From positions 73,369,537 through 73,433,536 of the forward strand of contig JAOWCC010001589.1 in the NCBI GenBank assembly GCA_030867875.1: 64,000 bases of DNA. Reading direction: 5' to 3'. Positions 30,992-44,000 of the stretch are shown in pieces. The DNA comes from Actinernus sp. WN-2022. Lineage: Eukaryota > Cnidaria > Anthozoa > Actiniaria > Actinernidae. Position 1 is the stretch's first letter; each line of letters begins with the position of its first letter. The translations under genes were made by a program, and so were the position numbers. Below the pieces are notes generated by a model. It was not told the DNA's origin, searched no databases, and was given only the letters and a program-made list of their open reading frames with translations.

Positions 30992-32194
30992 CAAACTCTC
31001 GAGTACACATGGATTTAGTTAGCCATCATTTATTTGTACCAAGGTATGTTACTACAGAAATCACTGAACTGTTGGCAGCCCCAAAATAACGTGACCAATT
31101 GGGGCACACCAAATTATGATGCAACATGGCGTGGGAGAGTAGAAGTTCACACGTATTCTGTTTAGAGATTAGACTGCAATATCGCCAGTCTGCAGAAAAA
31201 AAAGATGAAGGTTCAAGTCTTGAACATTTTTCCTAGAACATACTGCTTCCTATTATTGCTGCTTCAAAAGGTCTAGAGATTATTTGGGGGCCTCTAATAG
31301 TCACTTGTTTTGAGTGATTAATCAAAATTTGTCAATACTTTGTAGCTGACAATAGTTCAGCGATTTTCGTAGTATCGCCTGTTTACTCTATAGCCTTGAT
31401 GTTTGTAATGGACTGGTTTGTAACTAAAAAAAAAAAAAACTACCAATTTGTAATAAAGCTTAGTGTTTATTTACTAGTGCTTGAGGATACTGGGAATAGG
31501 TGTAAAACAGCCTTCCCTGCTTGCAGAGTTCTCTCTGCCATCATCCAACACTTCCTGTCTTGCATGTACGAAGTTTCCTTGGCAACAAGTGGCTTGTATC
31601 CCACATGATGTGGGCTCAATACTAACCTGGATCATCCTTTTCTGGTAAAAACCTGTTTTCAAAACTGGTTTGTCATCCAGGATTGTGGATGGCAGTTAAT
31701 GTAAGAGATGTCCGGAAGTCTCCTTCGCTTTCCTTTTTTTTATGAAGACAGGACTCTGCCAGTAGGGAAAAACAGCCAAGAACTATTACCCAAACCACCC
31801 CCGAGTCAAAACAAGACTTTGATCGACCATATTTATGAATAAAAAGATCATGGAAATCACTGGTTTAGGCACAATTTGCACTCTTGTCTGTATGTAAGCT
31901 ACAAATGATTGCCATCTACAAATGATTAGTCCTTCTCAAACTCATTAATAATACATGAGAGTCATCCAATGGAGGAACTGCATTTGGTCACATGCATGGG
32001 TCTTGATACCGGGTGAAACCCTTGTTCGTAGCGTTGTCGGGTGGATGCATCTTGAATCCAATGAAACACCAGTTCCAAACGCACTAGTGTTTGATCATAT
32101 TTCCAACCCTAGTGATCAATATTTCTTAATCATCCATGAACCACTAACTAATTACATACTGATAAACTACAAGTAAGGAGTGAAGAAATAAAGA

Positions 32195-32280
32195 ATGACA
32201 GAAAGAAAGTCTGCCTCCACTGGAGTTCGAACCACAACCCTTCCGACTGCTTGTACTAACTCTTGTCCACTACTCTACTA
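32195..32280 (-). repeat. Possible tRNA-derived SINE head
   Basis: On minus, tagtggacaagag resembles an A box and GGTTCGAACTCC a B box, about 35 bases apart. The acceptor stem does not pair, so this is not a functional tRNA gene. SINE head or tRNA relic are both possible. Confidence 0.35.
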
Positions 32281-32404
32281 GTACGCTAGTTGAAATCACT
32301 GCCATCAAAAAAGAATAACAAGCCATCTATTGAATAATTAGATACAACAGTCAAACAATACTTGCTAATGAAGTTTGAAAAGAAACTTAATGTAAATTGT
32401 CGGT

Positions 32405-32590
32405 TTTGCATTCGCACGAGAAGACATGTCAAACACTCTTTGTTCGTCTTTAGTCAGGGGATTCCAAATATTTCTAAAACAAAACCGTTGAGGCTACGCC
32501 TCTTGTGTTTCATTTGTTTTCTCAATATTTGGAACCCCTGATGAAAGACTCCAATTCGTGTTTGACAGACTTCAAACACTCGGTAGTTAC
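32405..32590. mobile_element. Hairpin MITE-like palindrome
   Basis: The arm gtcaaacactctttgttcg...tcaggggattccaaatatt is mirrored as aatatttggaacccctgatg...cgtgtttgacag. No ORF and no clear target duplication. Confidence 0.6.
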
Positions 32591-34783
32591 CAAAATTCAC
32601 CCATGTCAGTAATGGTGAAACCAAGATGTGCAGCCTATAGGATAAACACTTGTAGCCTGCAAATACTTTTGCCTTACAATTATTAATACCCTAATTCAAA
32701 TTAGAGCATGTTTTCCAAATAACTTAAATTAGAGCTTAAATTTAGTTTGACTCTTCTCATCCTGCAAAAATCTGTCACGATAGCCAGGGCGGACAAGTTT
32801 TAATGTCTTTCCATTTACAAAGCAAGAATTGCAGCAAATTATGAAAATATTCATATTGGGGGTCAGTTTTATCAAGCCAGTAAGTTGATTTGGGTGCAGC
32901 AAAGGGTTTTAAATCTTGAAATAACATCGGCATCAAACATTTTGTAATAACTGTCGTCCGATCGTGTGAGCTCAATTGGTGAAATCCTGAGTGCTAACTC
33001 CACCCTCCCCCCTCAGTTCAAGTTTGGCTAGCCCTAGCCCGGGTTAGTTAAATACTGCTGACTTTTTAAGCCGAGGGCTCAAACTTTCTCCATAATGCCA
33101 TTCGGGTGAATTCTACGAACTGGTCGACGGTAGGTATTGCAACTTCTGTAGGGTTTCCAATGAAATGTGCTCTAATTTTGGAGAAATCCTGCAGTTGGCA
33201 TTCTTTTACCCCTGCTCAACTATTAGGATGTGTTTGTCACTTTAAAGCAACGGCTCGAGTCCAAATCACCGCTCTTGGCTGTAGGGGTAAACCCTTTACC
33301 CAGCATGCAATCGGACGAAGAAACTAAACCATCGCCAAAACAAATGGGCTTTTATGTTTTTCCTCTTTGCTGAGTATAACCCTAAATGGTGCTGCATTGA
33401 TTGAGCTTGTTTACTGGGCATTGCATAATAATACATACACATGTTCTGGTGTTAAATGGCTATGGACAAAGGCCCATAGCCGCTTTAATTAAATGTACTA
33501 TGTGTAAATCAAAAAAGGTATATTTACATTAATACCGTGATCTTAGCCCGGTAAAGGTGGGGGCAACAAAAACCTTACAATGTACTAAAAAGACTGTGCG
33601 GCCAGGCAAAGGGGGAGGTGGTGGGAAAACAAAAACACAACTGAACTCTGAGAATCAGAAGTGAATGCCAAATGCCAAGCCATGGCCACGTGATAAACTA
33701 CACCTAATAGGGGGAGTAATGCAATAGCTTCTCCATTGGCCCTGCCACACATCCGGGATGTTGCTACTTAACAATTATTTACATGCAATTTTAACTGATA
33801 GTCAAAACAAATAAAGCTAGAAGAAAAACATAAAATTCCTATTCGTAAACAAATATTCCATTTCTCCATAGTGAAAGAGTCGAGCGATCCCTGTTATAGC
33901 CGACTTTGAAGCCATGCATCCCTTCACATAATATCGCAACAGTCTAGACGTGATGCAATAATTTTTCTAGTAACGGACTCATGCGTCTCATATTTACAGG
34001 CTCGGACGGTAAAGAGTTGAGACTAAAAAAATAATTATATTTTGGTAAGAGTTAAAACCAAGCAAAATAACTAGAATAGTGGTACAGACTGAGACTGGCC
34101 CATTTTTATCCACATCAATAGCACCGTAATGATGTGTTATGCAATGTTCCACTTGTGTTGGCAATAAGAAAAAAATTGGCAAATTTGACTTCCCCTCATA
34201 TGCAGTTGAAGTAATAAACTTGGGCTTCAGCGAGATGAGCCACAGGGAGCCCTATGTGCTTCGAGTGTGCATATGAACCACTAAAGCAACAATTGCACAG
34301 CAGAATAAAAAAAAGTACAAACAACTAGTCTTAACATTTTATTTATTGATTTAATCAAAGCAAGAAAATGTACCAGTAGTTTACAGTTTATTTACAATTG
34401 ATGCAACAGAACTGAACCATTAAATAAAAATTATATATTAATAACTTGACAAAGTTGGAGATAATACAATAAGGTCGATTGTTGGCATTCTAAATTGTTT
34501 ATGAAAAATAAATAAAACTACATGTTAGCTAAGTTTTCATGCAGAATGGAAAGAAAGTTAGTGGTTTTACTTGAACCGTGAATTTTTTTTGCCAGTATCT
34601 AATAAGCTGGGAATTAGTGTCTAACATCTATTTCATGGGTTAAGTAAAATCAACAAAAATGAGTATAAAGTAACAATGATGTATTTTATGTACACACAGT
34701 CTCGCTAACAACTCTGTTTAAGAATAGTGTTTGCAGTAATTAGTTCCTGCTTTGGATTCACATGCATCTTCTACAATATTTAA

Positions 34784-35013
34784 AGGGGCTATGTCATGGT
34801 ACTGTGCATGTGGTTGTTAATTGGCTAGCTACTCCCCTCCCTCCATGCTTGATTGAAAGCATTTTCCTTGGAGACTCGTTATGCAGTCATTTCTGAATAT
34901 TTGCTTTGATTTTTACAATGCCTCATTCATCAGTTCATACACAAATTGCTGAATATAACTGTCCAGCCACCCGGACTACTAACATAAAGGTATCTCACTA
35001 TGACACAGCCCCT
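34784..35013. mobile_element. 230-bp MITE next to the GNMT stop codon
   Basis: Ends AGGGGCTATGTCATGGTACT and, inverted, AGGGGCTGTGTCATAGTGAG, flanked by TTAA (34780-34783 and 35014-35017). It begins about 15 bases beyond the GNMT stop, so it probably forms most of the GNMT 3' UTR or supplies its end. Confidence 0.85.
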
Positions 35014-35032
35014 TTAAGAGTATTAAGTGTGT

Positions 35033-38000
35033 TTAGTGTACGCCATTGGATTCCATGACAGCTGGGTCCGATTCTAGTTTCTGGATCATATGGACATAGT
35101 AGGCTGGAGTCTCCACTTTTCCAGAGGTTCAAAATCACCATTCACAGTGTGATTGGCATCCTGTCCAAACACCTCCTTCAAAAGTTGAGTGAAGCGGGGA
35201 AAGACGATGTGGGCAGTAGGAGAGACGGAACTTACTGAAAATAAAAGTACCAATGTCGCTTGATAAAAAGCTCTTTTTTTAAGTGAAGGACAGCCATTTG
35301 CATTAAGCTGAAAATTACTAACCTCTGGTATAAGGGGGTCATTTAAAATTGAACAACTAGTAGTAGAATCTTTATTTGCCCACTAAAGTCCATCATTACA
35401 ATAAAATGTTCTTCCTGAACATCTTGCATAAAGTCATGTAAAATATATCTTAACAAGAGGCCTTGAGAGGCCTTAACTCGGGCCACCTAGAAATAGGTTA
35501 ATATATAATACATGGAGGTCTAGCATATTTTTGTGCCATAACATGGTTTGTGCTAGGGAACTGGATAATTGATTCACTGGCTCATGCTCGTGATAATTTA
35601 CATATAATGGAATGGACCTTTTACAGGAATGCAACCACATGGTTGTACAAGATGGCAAACAAATCTTAATTCATATATTTAAAGGCACTTATATGAGATT
35701 GCAGGTAGTGTTATTAACAAAACCTGTTTGTAATGCTATTTTCCACCTTCTTCCAATTCTTAACCCCCAAAGGTGGTCATGGTCCCTTACGGGAGCTTTT
35801 AATTACAAAGTTTTACTGATAATAGGCCCTTTGCAGGACAAGAGCAAGCCAAAATTAGTAAAAAGCCCAAGTTTTAGGGATGTTGACTAAAACTACACAC
35901 GAGTGAACACGAGTGAACACGAGTGAACACGAGTGAACACGAGTGAAAAAGATGTTAAAACAGGTGAACACGAGTGAATAAAAGGTGAACACGAGTGAAA
36001 ATGCATTGAAACTATATTTTTCTTTGTTTTAAATAATTGAAACTATAGTAAACCAGCCAAACTATAGAGCCTAGAGAAAACCGGATGCCTGTCTGAGAGG
36101 CATCTGATAATAGGGACCTTAATACGCAACCAGGACGGCGACGGCAGTGACGACGGGAGGTAGAAAAGTGTTTTCTCCCGAAATCTGGTGTTTACTAGTT
36201 CCTTTATTCGCTTATAATTACGTTTCACCTCCAGGTGTTCGAAAAATATGATAAGCATAAAGTTTTGCTCACGCCGAACGAAACCAGAGTGATTTACTTT
36301 CTTACGTTTGCGTTCTCTTGTAAACTTAAACTTTGGGATTTTGACGTTGTGTTTTTCTAGACAACGGTTGAAATGAAGGCGACTGCATGCATTTTCACGT
36401 GCAGTTATTGTATTTTATGCCGTCGTCCTAGACGTTGCCGGCCTGGTTGCGTATAAGGTCCTTAATGACATATGATGCATGTTGACAGTTCGGAAACCAC
36501 AAAGTAGGATTTAATTACCTCAAACATCAAAATAGATGACAAGCTGTCAACTTAGTCAATAAGTTTAGATTAACTTAGCGATAACCCATCTTTTCAGGTC
36601 GGACCGTTAGAAAAGTAAAGGGGGTTCGGGGGGGGGGGGGGGGGGGGGGTGACATTTTAAACTTGCAATAATTTATTATTTCTGCCCTGATATCGGTAAT
36701 GTACTGAATGCAAGGACCAATTCGGACGAAGTGCAGGAACCGGATCACCTTGGATGGGATCTAATCAGCAAATATATACGAATATCAAGACAAGATGAAA
36801 GGCTGATTGTACGGTACTGGGAATATATATATTTTCTACCGATTATATATTTTTGTATTCTACAAATGCTGTTGATGTTATACAGATCCCAAGCTTGGGC
36901 TACCTGTGGTCTCTACTATGAAATTTAGTTCTCTATCACGCCCACTCATCACTTGTAATTTTATCTCCTAGTCTCACATTCATGTTTTCAAAATTTAAAA
37001 TTTGTAACTAACGGTTTCTTGCCATATACTTGTGTACCCTGAGGACGGCCAACCGAAATATCGGTAGAAAATATATATATTCCCAGTACCGTACAATCAG
37101 CCTTTCATCTTGTCTTGATACTGATATCGGTGCAGATGTTTTTTCGCTCCTCTGCACGATTTTCATTGTACTAATTTTTGCAGTTTCCAAATTTACTAAT
37201 GAGAGATTTCTCTGAACAAGTGACCAAGAACTGAAAGCAGCTAATCCGCCGCACAGCTGATATGAGGACCGAGTTTCTAGGGGGCCCTGGGGCATGCTCC
37301 CCCGGAAAATTTTGAATTTCAGTTTTTCCTGCACTTTCTGGCACAATTTAATACATTGTAGATGCGATACTATGTGTGTACGATTTTAAATCCATTTTGA
37401 ACAGTTGAGTGTGGTATACATGTGCATGAGTGTTTACTTTTAATCAAATACTCAACAAAATTTCTCGATTCTGATTGGCTGAGAGCAGTACAATTAATCC
37501 CAAATTGCAATGTTTGGTTGAAATTGCACTCACAATCAGGAATTTGACAATCTATAAATCGAAAACAAAAGCTCCAGAATGAAATCGAAGTGCACAAAGT
37601 TGTTCACAGTCATGTTTTGGTAAAGGATTTTTTCCGATTATTTTCCGAAAATTTCCAAAGTGTTTCCGAACATTTCCGAATGCTTAAAACTGATTATGCT
37701 GCGCTGTGGTTACGGCAAAAACACGTCTAACCATATAAATACATTTGACAGTACTAAACATTAACATTTCAGATGCTGTAGCATTATTACTTCATAAACG
37801 GTGCTTTAATTGTTCCAATATTTCCGAAGATCGAACTTGTGAGTTTTCAAAGAGCTCCGTGCAATTTTGATACTCTTTGAAAACTTATCCCGAATTTCAC
37901 TCGAAACCATATGATTTCCTATACATACACTCGGGGGAGAGTAGGGAGTCGGAGCATTTGGCTTAAAATCTGCTTTAGACTACCTGCTTTTCTCTCAAGT

Positions 38001-41000
38001 CTGGCTAGGCACTGGTTGTTTCTCAAGTATTTTCTCGATAAAACCTCAAAACAAACAGAATTGAAAGCTTTTCTAATGTGAGAAAAATCACGGGTGAAAT
38101 TTCAAGTATGTAATCAGTAATTTACCTGCCAATCACTTTCAAACGTAATGTCCAAACCCCCACCCCCTTTATTTTTCTAATGGTCCGACCTGAAAAGATG
38201 GGTTATCGCTAAGTTAATCTAAACTTATTGAATTTTCACTCATGTTCTCCTTTTATTCACTCGTGTTCACCTGTTTTACCATCTTTTTCACTCGTGTTCA
38301 CTCGTGTTCACTCGTGTTCACTCGTGTGTAGTTTTAGTCATAACCAAGTTTTAGGTTCATATCTTTAAAACTGAAGGAATGGCAAATTTTTGAAAACTCT
38401 ATAATTTAGTTTACTTTAACAGAGTTTGTGAGGCTGGTTTTTGCCGACTGCATCTCCCTTGCATCTCCCCTGCTAGTTTTTGACTAGTCCCTAATGTTTA
38501 ATAAAATATTGTGTGTTGATTTCATGCATGTAAACCACTTTAATAGAAAATAACTATTTAAAGTGCCTATGAAATTAAATTTTCGTCATTAAAATTAATA
38601 TTTCAGTTGAACATCCCTTCGAAATGAGGAAGGATGGCGTTTTCTGTTTTTCACTATCTCATCTCGTTGCAGAGATATTCAGGATTTTCGAATATGCAAA
38701 TTAGAGGATTTATGACGTCATTAGTTGTGCAAAGCCTGAAGACAAATCACAAAATGAAGAATAACTCTGCATATAATAGGTAGAAACAATCGAAACTTTG
38801 CGCATATACAGCAATAAGGAAAATACACATCAATAGGCAAACTATGATGTTGTCATGGAAACACTATTGGATCCAGACTCCTTTCACCTTGAACATAAAA
38901 TTGCAGGAACTGTCTATGTTATACAAAATAATTTACTCTAAGGCACTTACACATAATGCCTACATTGTGGCAAAACTTCTGCTGCACCCACAGCAATAAA
39001 ATTGTGTTTACCAAACGAGAAATCCGGGAATTTCTTCTCCTCATTCAAGGAGTCTGGGGACAAGAGTATTTCTATGGCAACATTGTGGTTTACAAAATGC
39101 TGTGTGTATTGCTTTGTACTACGCATGTACAAAGTTTCAATAGTTTGTACCCTATTGTTACAGAGATATCATTCATTTTATCAATGGGCCTCCCACTGTG
39201 CACAACTAATGACGTCATAAATCCTCTAATTTGCATATTCGGAAAACCTGAATATCTCTGCAACGAGATGAGATAGTGAAAAGCAGAAAACGCCATCCTT
39301 CCTCATTTCGAAGGGATGTTCAACTGAAATCTTAATTTTAGTAACGAAATTTAATTTCATAGGCACTTTAAAGAGGGTAACACTAGGCTGTTTTCTATTG
39401 TTGGGTAGGCTAATACTATCGCTTGTTTCGAGAAGTTCAACCCGACTCCTTACCTCTGCACGGTATCTCGATTTCCATTGGCCGAGAAAAACGAGACGGT
39501 AAACATTTTAGGTTAATTGTAGATTTCAGATTGTAGATTTCAGATTGTCCATTTCCTATTGTTAACGGAAAGAGAAGGCGAAGTGAAGAAAGTAAAATAA
39601 ATTCCTTCTTCGAGGGTATATAAAATCAAAAGTTTCTTTAGGATAAATAAGGTAGATTTATTGAACGGTAATTTCAAGGTCTTCTGTGCGGTCCAGAAAA
39701 ATAAGGAGAAGAGAAAGCCGGAGAAGCCCGTTCGAATCAATCGTCGGCAAACTAAAAACTGCGTGACGCGAAGCGAGGACAAAGACAAAGTGTCGAGGAG
39801 CAAGCGTCGCTCCTCGGTGGAAAAGCTTCGTGCCTAAGCTTTGCGAAGTGAGAACCTCTGGTACCCAGGGTAGAGTTCACGCCATATCCTGCTAGATTTT
39901 CGTTCCCGAATTTATAAAAACATGTGCATATAATATTTTAAAAGGACCCTGTCAGATCGAGAACTGAGAAATCGCGAGAAATCGGGTCATTTCTACTATA
40001 CTTTCCGAGAGGTTAATAACAATGAATAACAACACAACCACAGTCAATTGGTATAAAAGTTATCATGTTCAGTTTAGCTACTTACATTTACAAACTGTTG
40101 TCTCAGTCCTATTAGTGTTGATCAGCTCTTACTCTTAGTCTTAGCCATCTATGTCACGAGTGGATTCTGGAGTGGATCTGGATATGTGATAAATTCCCGT
40201 CCAAAGCCCGTGAAACACCTCTCAGCTTTAGAAAAGACCAAAATCTTGGTATTGCACTTAAAGGAACCTTTGGTTTACACAAAAAACAGCAAACTCCCAC
40301 TCGTCGCCATAAAATGTTGTCCACACTGTTCACGTCACATATGTACATGGCTGGTGCAACGTACGTGTCACGTGACCAGTCGAAATCTGATTGGTTGACG
40401 GCGCAAAATCTCGACACAAAAAATAAAAATAAAAACTTGCGATTTCTGACTCGAGCCAGCCGAAGGCCTGGCCCGAGTAATAATAAATAACAATCCTAAA
40501 CTAACACTAATACATAATTATTGTCTAACCTACATAAGTAATACTTGTTCAAAAGCAGTAATAATGATAATGAGAGGGGTTCATTCCCTAACCCATCAAA
40601 CCACCCTGGCAACAAGCCTGGCATGCACATTGTACACAATTTGTTGCACTATATGTTGTGTTGACAAAAGGTAGCTCTACTAACAACTGCAAAACAGTAT
40701 ATATTTACAAGGACTGCCTCCTAGCTAGTTAGCTCTGGTTACCGGTAAGTGTTGGTCTGATTTGCAAGAGGTAGAGACCACATCTCGGATGGAAGATAAA
40801 TAAAAATAAATATTAAAGAACTTTATTTATGTGCCTAGTCTTCTTGCTGACATCTACTAATTGAGAACATGGATTCCTCGGTTGAATTGACCTATATCAC
40901 TATGATGTCATATCAAAACAATCTATTGTTTAAACGCTAAGGATCACGGTCGTGGGAGGGGGACAAAACAGCAACAACACAAAGGAAATCGCTATCAAAT

Positions 41001-44000
41001 GCATTTTGAAGAACGTAGAATAGCGGTAACAGCCACCAAATACGGTAAATATTATGGGATAAACATTGATACAGCTGATATCTCGAAACCAGACAATTCG
41101 AAGTTAAATTTTCCTCAGCAGAGCAGATTTAGTTCAAAATTCTATTGTTCAAGTCGATTCTGTCCCCTTCATAAACAAGCCGTGACGTCATAATGATATA
41201 GGGTAATTGGAATGAGGATGTAAAATTGTAGGTCTCTAATCACCCTCAAGTTTATAATTCTCACCAGACGTTCATGACTTCTAGATTTAATAAGGTTTAC
41301 CTTTTACAGTTGATATTGTATTAATTAGATATTTTTTCTTACTCTGACAAACAACATTTACCTGATTGGTTCATCTGACTTTGGTTTCTTTTTGATTGGT
41401 TCAGCCCCTTCCTCGCTGAATTCCTCTGAGGCTTTAGACACATCAACTGTGTAGTCCAGGGTTACCATGGAAGGGTTGCCATCAACAAACAGGACTGATG
41501 TCTTGATGTCCTCAATACAGTCACTCTGAAATTTATCAATTCATTATTTCCATCAGGGAAATAAATTGTGGCAACAGGTTTCTTTCAACAACTGTTCTGA
41601 TTTCAACATTCCTGTTCTGATGTTTAAAATAAGCCACTGGAAGCTCCCATGCAAGTACTATGTGGTAAATTATATGATTAGATTGACAGTTCTCAATCTA
41701 TTGCTTATCATTTTAAAACTAAAAATTGAAGGGCTGTGTGCAAAAAGGGTGTAAGTGCATGACTCATGATCACATTCTAAATTCTCCTTCAATTCCTTTG
41801 TTTTCTAAGGGAGAATCTAGAATGTGATCAAGAATCACTTACACCTTTTTGCACACAGGCTGCCCTTAAATTGTAACCCTTGCTACTATTTGCAAGCAGC
41901 TTATCTGTGCTTCTGAAGGTGCTGAAGTTTCATTAGCTTAAACATTAACATTAAAATTGATTAAATGCTCACATTATAGTACAGATTCTTCTGTGGTGCC
42001 TTGCCAGTGTCTATAATGGCATCGTAGTTGCGATGATCAATGAACAGCCATCCACCAGGCTTCAAGTGATCCTTGAAGTTGTTAAGTGCAAGTTTCTGAT
42101 TGCTCAGTTCACCAGTAAAGTCTGGCAGATGAGCAAAGGAATTACCAAGGCAAATAATACCACCAAAACCCCCTTCAGGAACTTCTATGCCCGCATCTTC
42201 AAGACACAACCAGTTTCCTTCCTCTATCACTAATGAAGTAAAGTGAGAAAAGTTCACTATGTATTATACTGTAAGATTAAAAGCATTTTTCAATATGTGT
42301 ATGTGACAGTCGTCTAAGGCCCTTATAATGCTGGAAGAGATGTACAAAAATGTATTATTTTCAAATCACGTCTAATCTATAAATATATTTATTATATATT
42401 ATAAATCTATTTATAGATTAGTCTAGATACAATAGTATGCACACTTTGGTTGGCTAAAAAGCCATGTTTTATTAGAGTATATAACATGGTTTGCCATGTT
42501 TTATTGTTTTCAACTGGCGGTTTCCTTTTGTCACGCATATAAATCTATATTTTAAAACAGATAAAGAAGCCTTAAATCCATGTTTTATACTATCATAAAA
42601 CACTCTGGTCATTTGAGAACACTCGAGAAATGTTGAAAGCATGCACCTTCGGCTTGTGCTTTAAAGGAGCAGTGTCACGATTCTGATTGGTTGTTATAGA
42701 CAATGGCAAAATCACGCTTGTCATGCGCCGCTGCAAATTGCCCTTTCGATTGAAAGAAATAAAATGCTGCTTTATAAAAATATAACATCAAACCTAACCA
42801 TATAATACTGAAGCATAGTTTTAAAGCAATTTCGGCTCGAGATATCGTGCAAATACGCCGATGCAAGCGGATTACTCACGGACTTCTACTTCTGTCACAT
42901 CTTTTGATTTCTTGTCCGCCTGACACATTTTCAAAACTTTGGGCATGAATACTAATCGTGACACTGCTCCTTTAATTAACATTTCTCTCGTGTTCTTAAA
43001 TGCCCATTGTGTTCTCAAATGCCCATCAGTCCACCTCTACTATTTGTAGCATTTTTTCTCCAAACAAAATTGATTTGTGTTGAGATAACTCAGCTGGCAT
43101 GTGTTCTTGAGGAGTCCCCACCCAGTTCACTAGGTTCCAGGGTTCTTTTTTTTTTACCATGTAAATTAATTTAGCTCTATGGTTTCCTTATTCTGGTATA
43201 TTCTCAAAAGAATTGAACTACATCCGATCTTGGGCCACTTGCATAATTGCTTGTATAACCAAATGAAGTTTCACTGTAACAATATTGGAGCTCCGCCCAT
43301 AGGCTTGCCTGTGTATATAAATTACTTAAAGCACTTATACCCCAGTTATCAAAGGCTGGCTCTTTGCGCCTCTTCCAGCGAATCCTCAAGGCTTTCTTGA
43401 GCATCTTATCACTAGCATCCACACTTGTCACCCCAAAACCATTCTCAACAAGCATGATGGAGTCAACACTAGTGAAAAGACAAGAACAGTTACTAGCAGA
43501 ACACTATTGATCTTAGATATTGTTTAACTTTGACTGGGAATAGCTAGAATTACATGTAGGTACCATATTACTTATTGGTGTGTCCCAACAATAAATTGGC
43601 CACTGTATGTTCACTCAGATGGACTACTACCATTTCATTAATTACCTCGCAATAATTATTATTCAATCAATATTCTTGTGTTTGCATTAAAAAAGCAATT
43701 AAGTGACCAATAAAAAGCAGGAATGCTTATACTGTCACAGTCAGTCTGACACTTGTTACTCCCTTTAAAAAAAAAATGGCTGTCTTCCACAAATATTTAT
43801 TTTTAATTGGGTGTCTATTTTAATAACACTTGCTGTAATTAATAATGCATCACCACCAGTTTGTGTTATGTTAAAACCAGGAGGCAATATGTGTACACCC
43901 TCAAAGCATGTGATCAATTGTTGAACCATCAAAGGCTGAGAAAATCTAAATGTTTACAAGTACCTTTAACCTGTAGAATGCTCACACACTGAGCACACAG

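Larger units (their letters stand above)
29837..35032. other. Convergent intergenic region PRPF39/GNMT
   Basis: The two genes converge tail to tail. An AATAAA at 30165-30170 could serve PRPF39 polyadenylation. Apart from the MITEs and repeats listed separately I see no genes here. From about 32600 to 34780 I recognise nothing. Confidence 0.7.
35886..38339. mobile_element. Large TIR element with terminal ACACGAGTGA tandem repeats (GNMT intron 4)
   Basis: Left end actaaaactacacacgagtg with five tandem gaacacgagt-type units (about 35895-35950), mirrored at 38230-38339 down to gtagttttagt. Further inward an inverted block (taacttagcgataacccatc, 36572 and mirrored near 38205) pairs too. The left arm is interrupted by a separate MITE (36112-36466). 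A 22-G run lies at 36628-36649. No transposase ORF seen. The terminal tandem repeats recall fold-back or Helitron-like elements, but I cannot classify it. Confidence 0.75.

Noticed and set aside
32195..32280. Functional tRNA gene on minus
   Set aside because: A and B box-like strings are present but the acceptor stem and T stem do not pair.
35895..35990. CRISPR-like array of ACACGAGTGA
   Set aside because: Units are adjacent without unique spacers and are mirrored at the other element end; the genome is eukaryotic.
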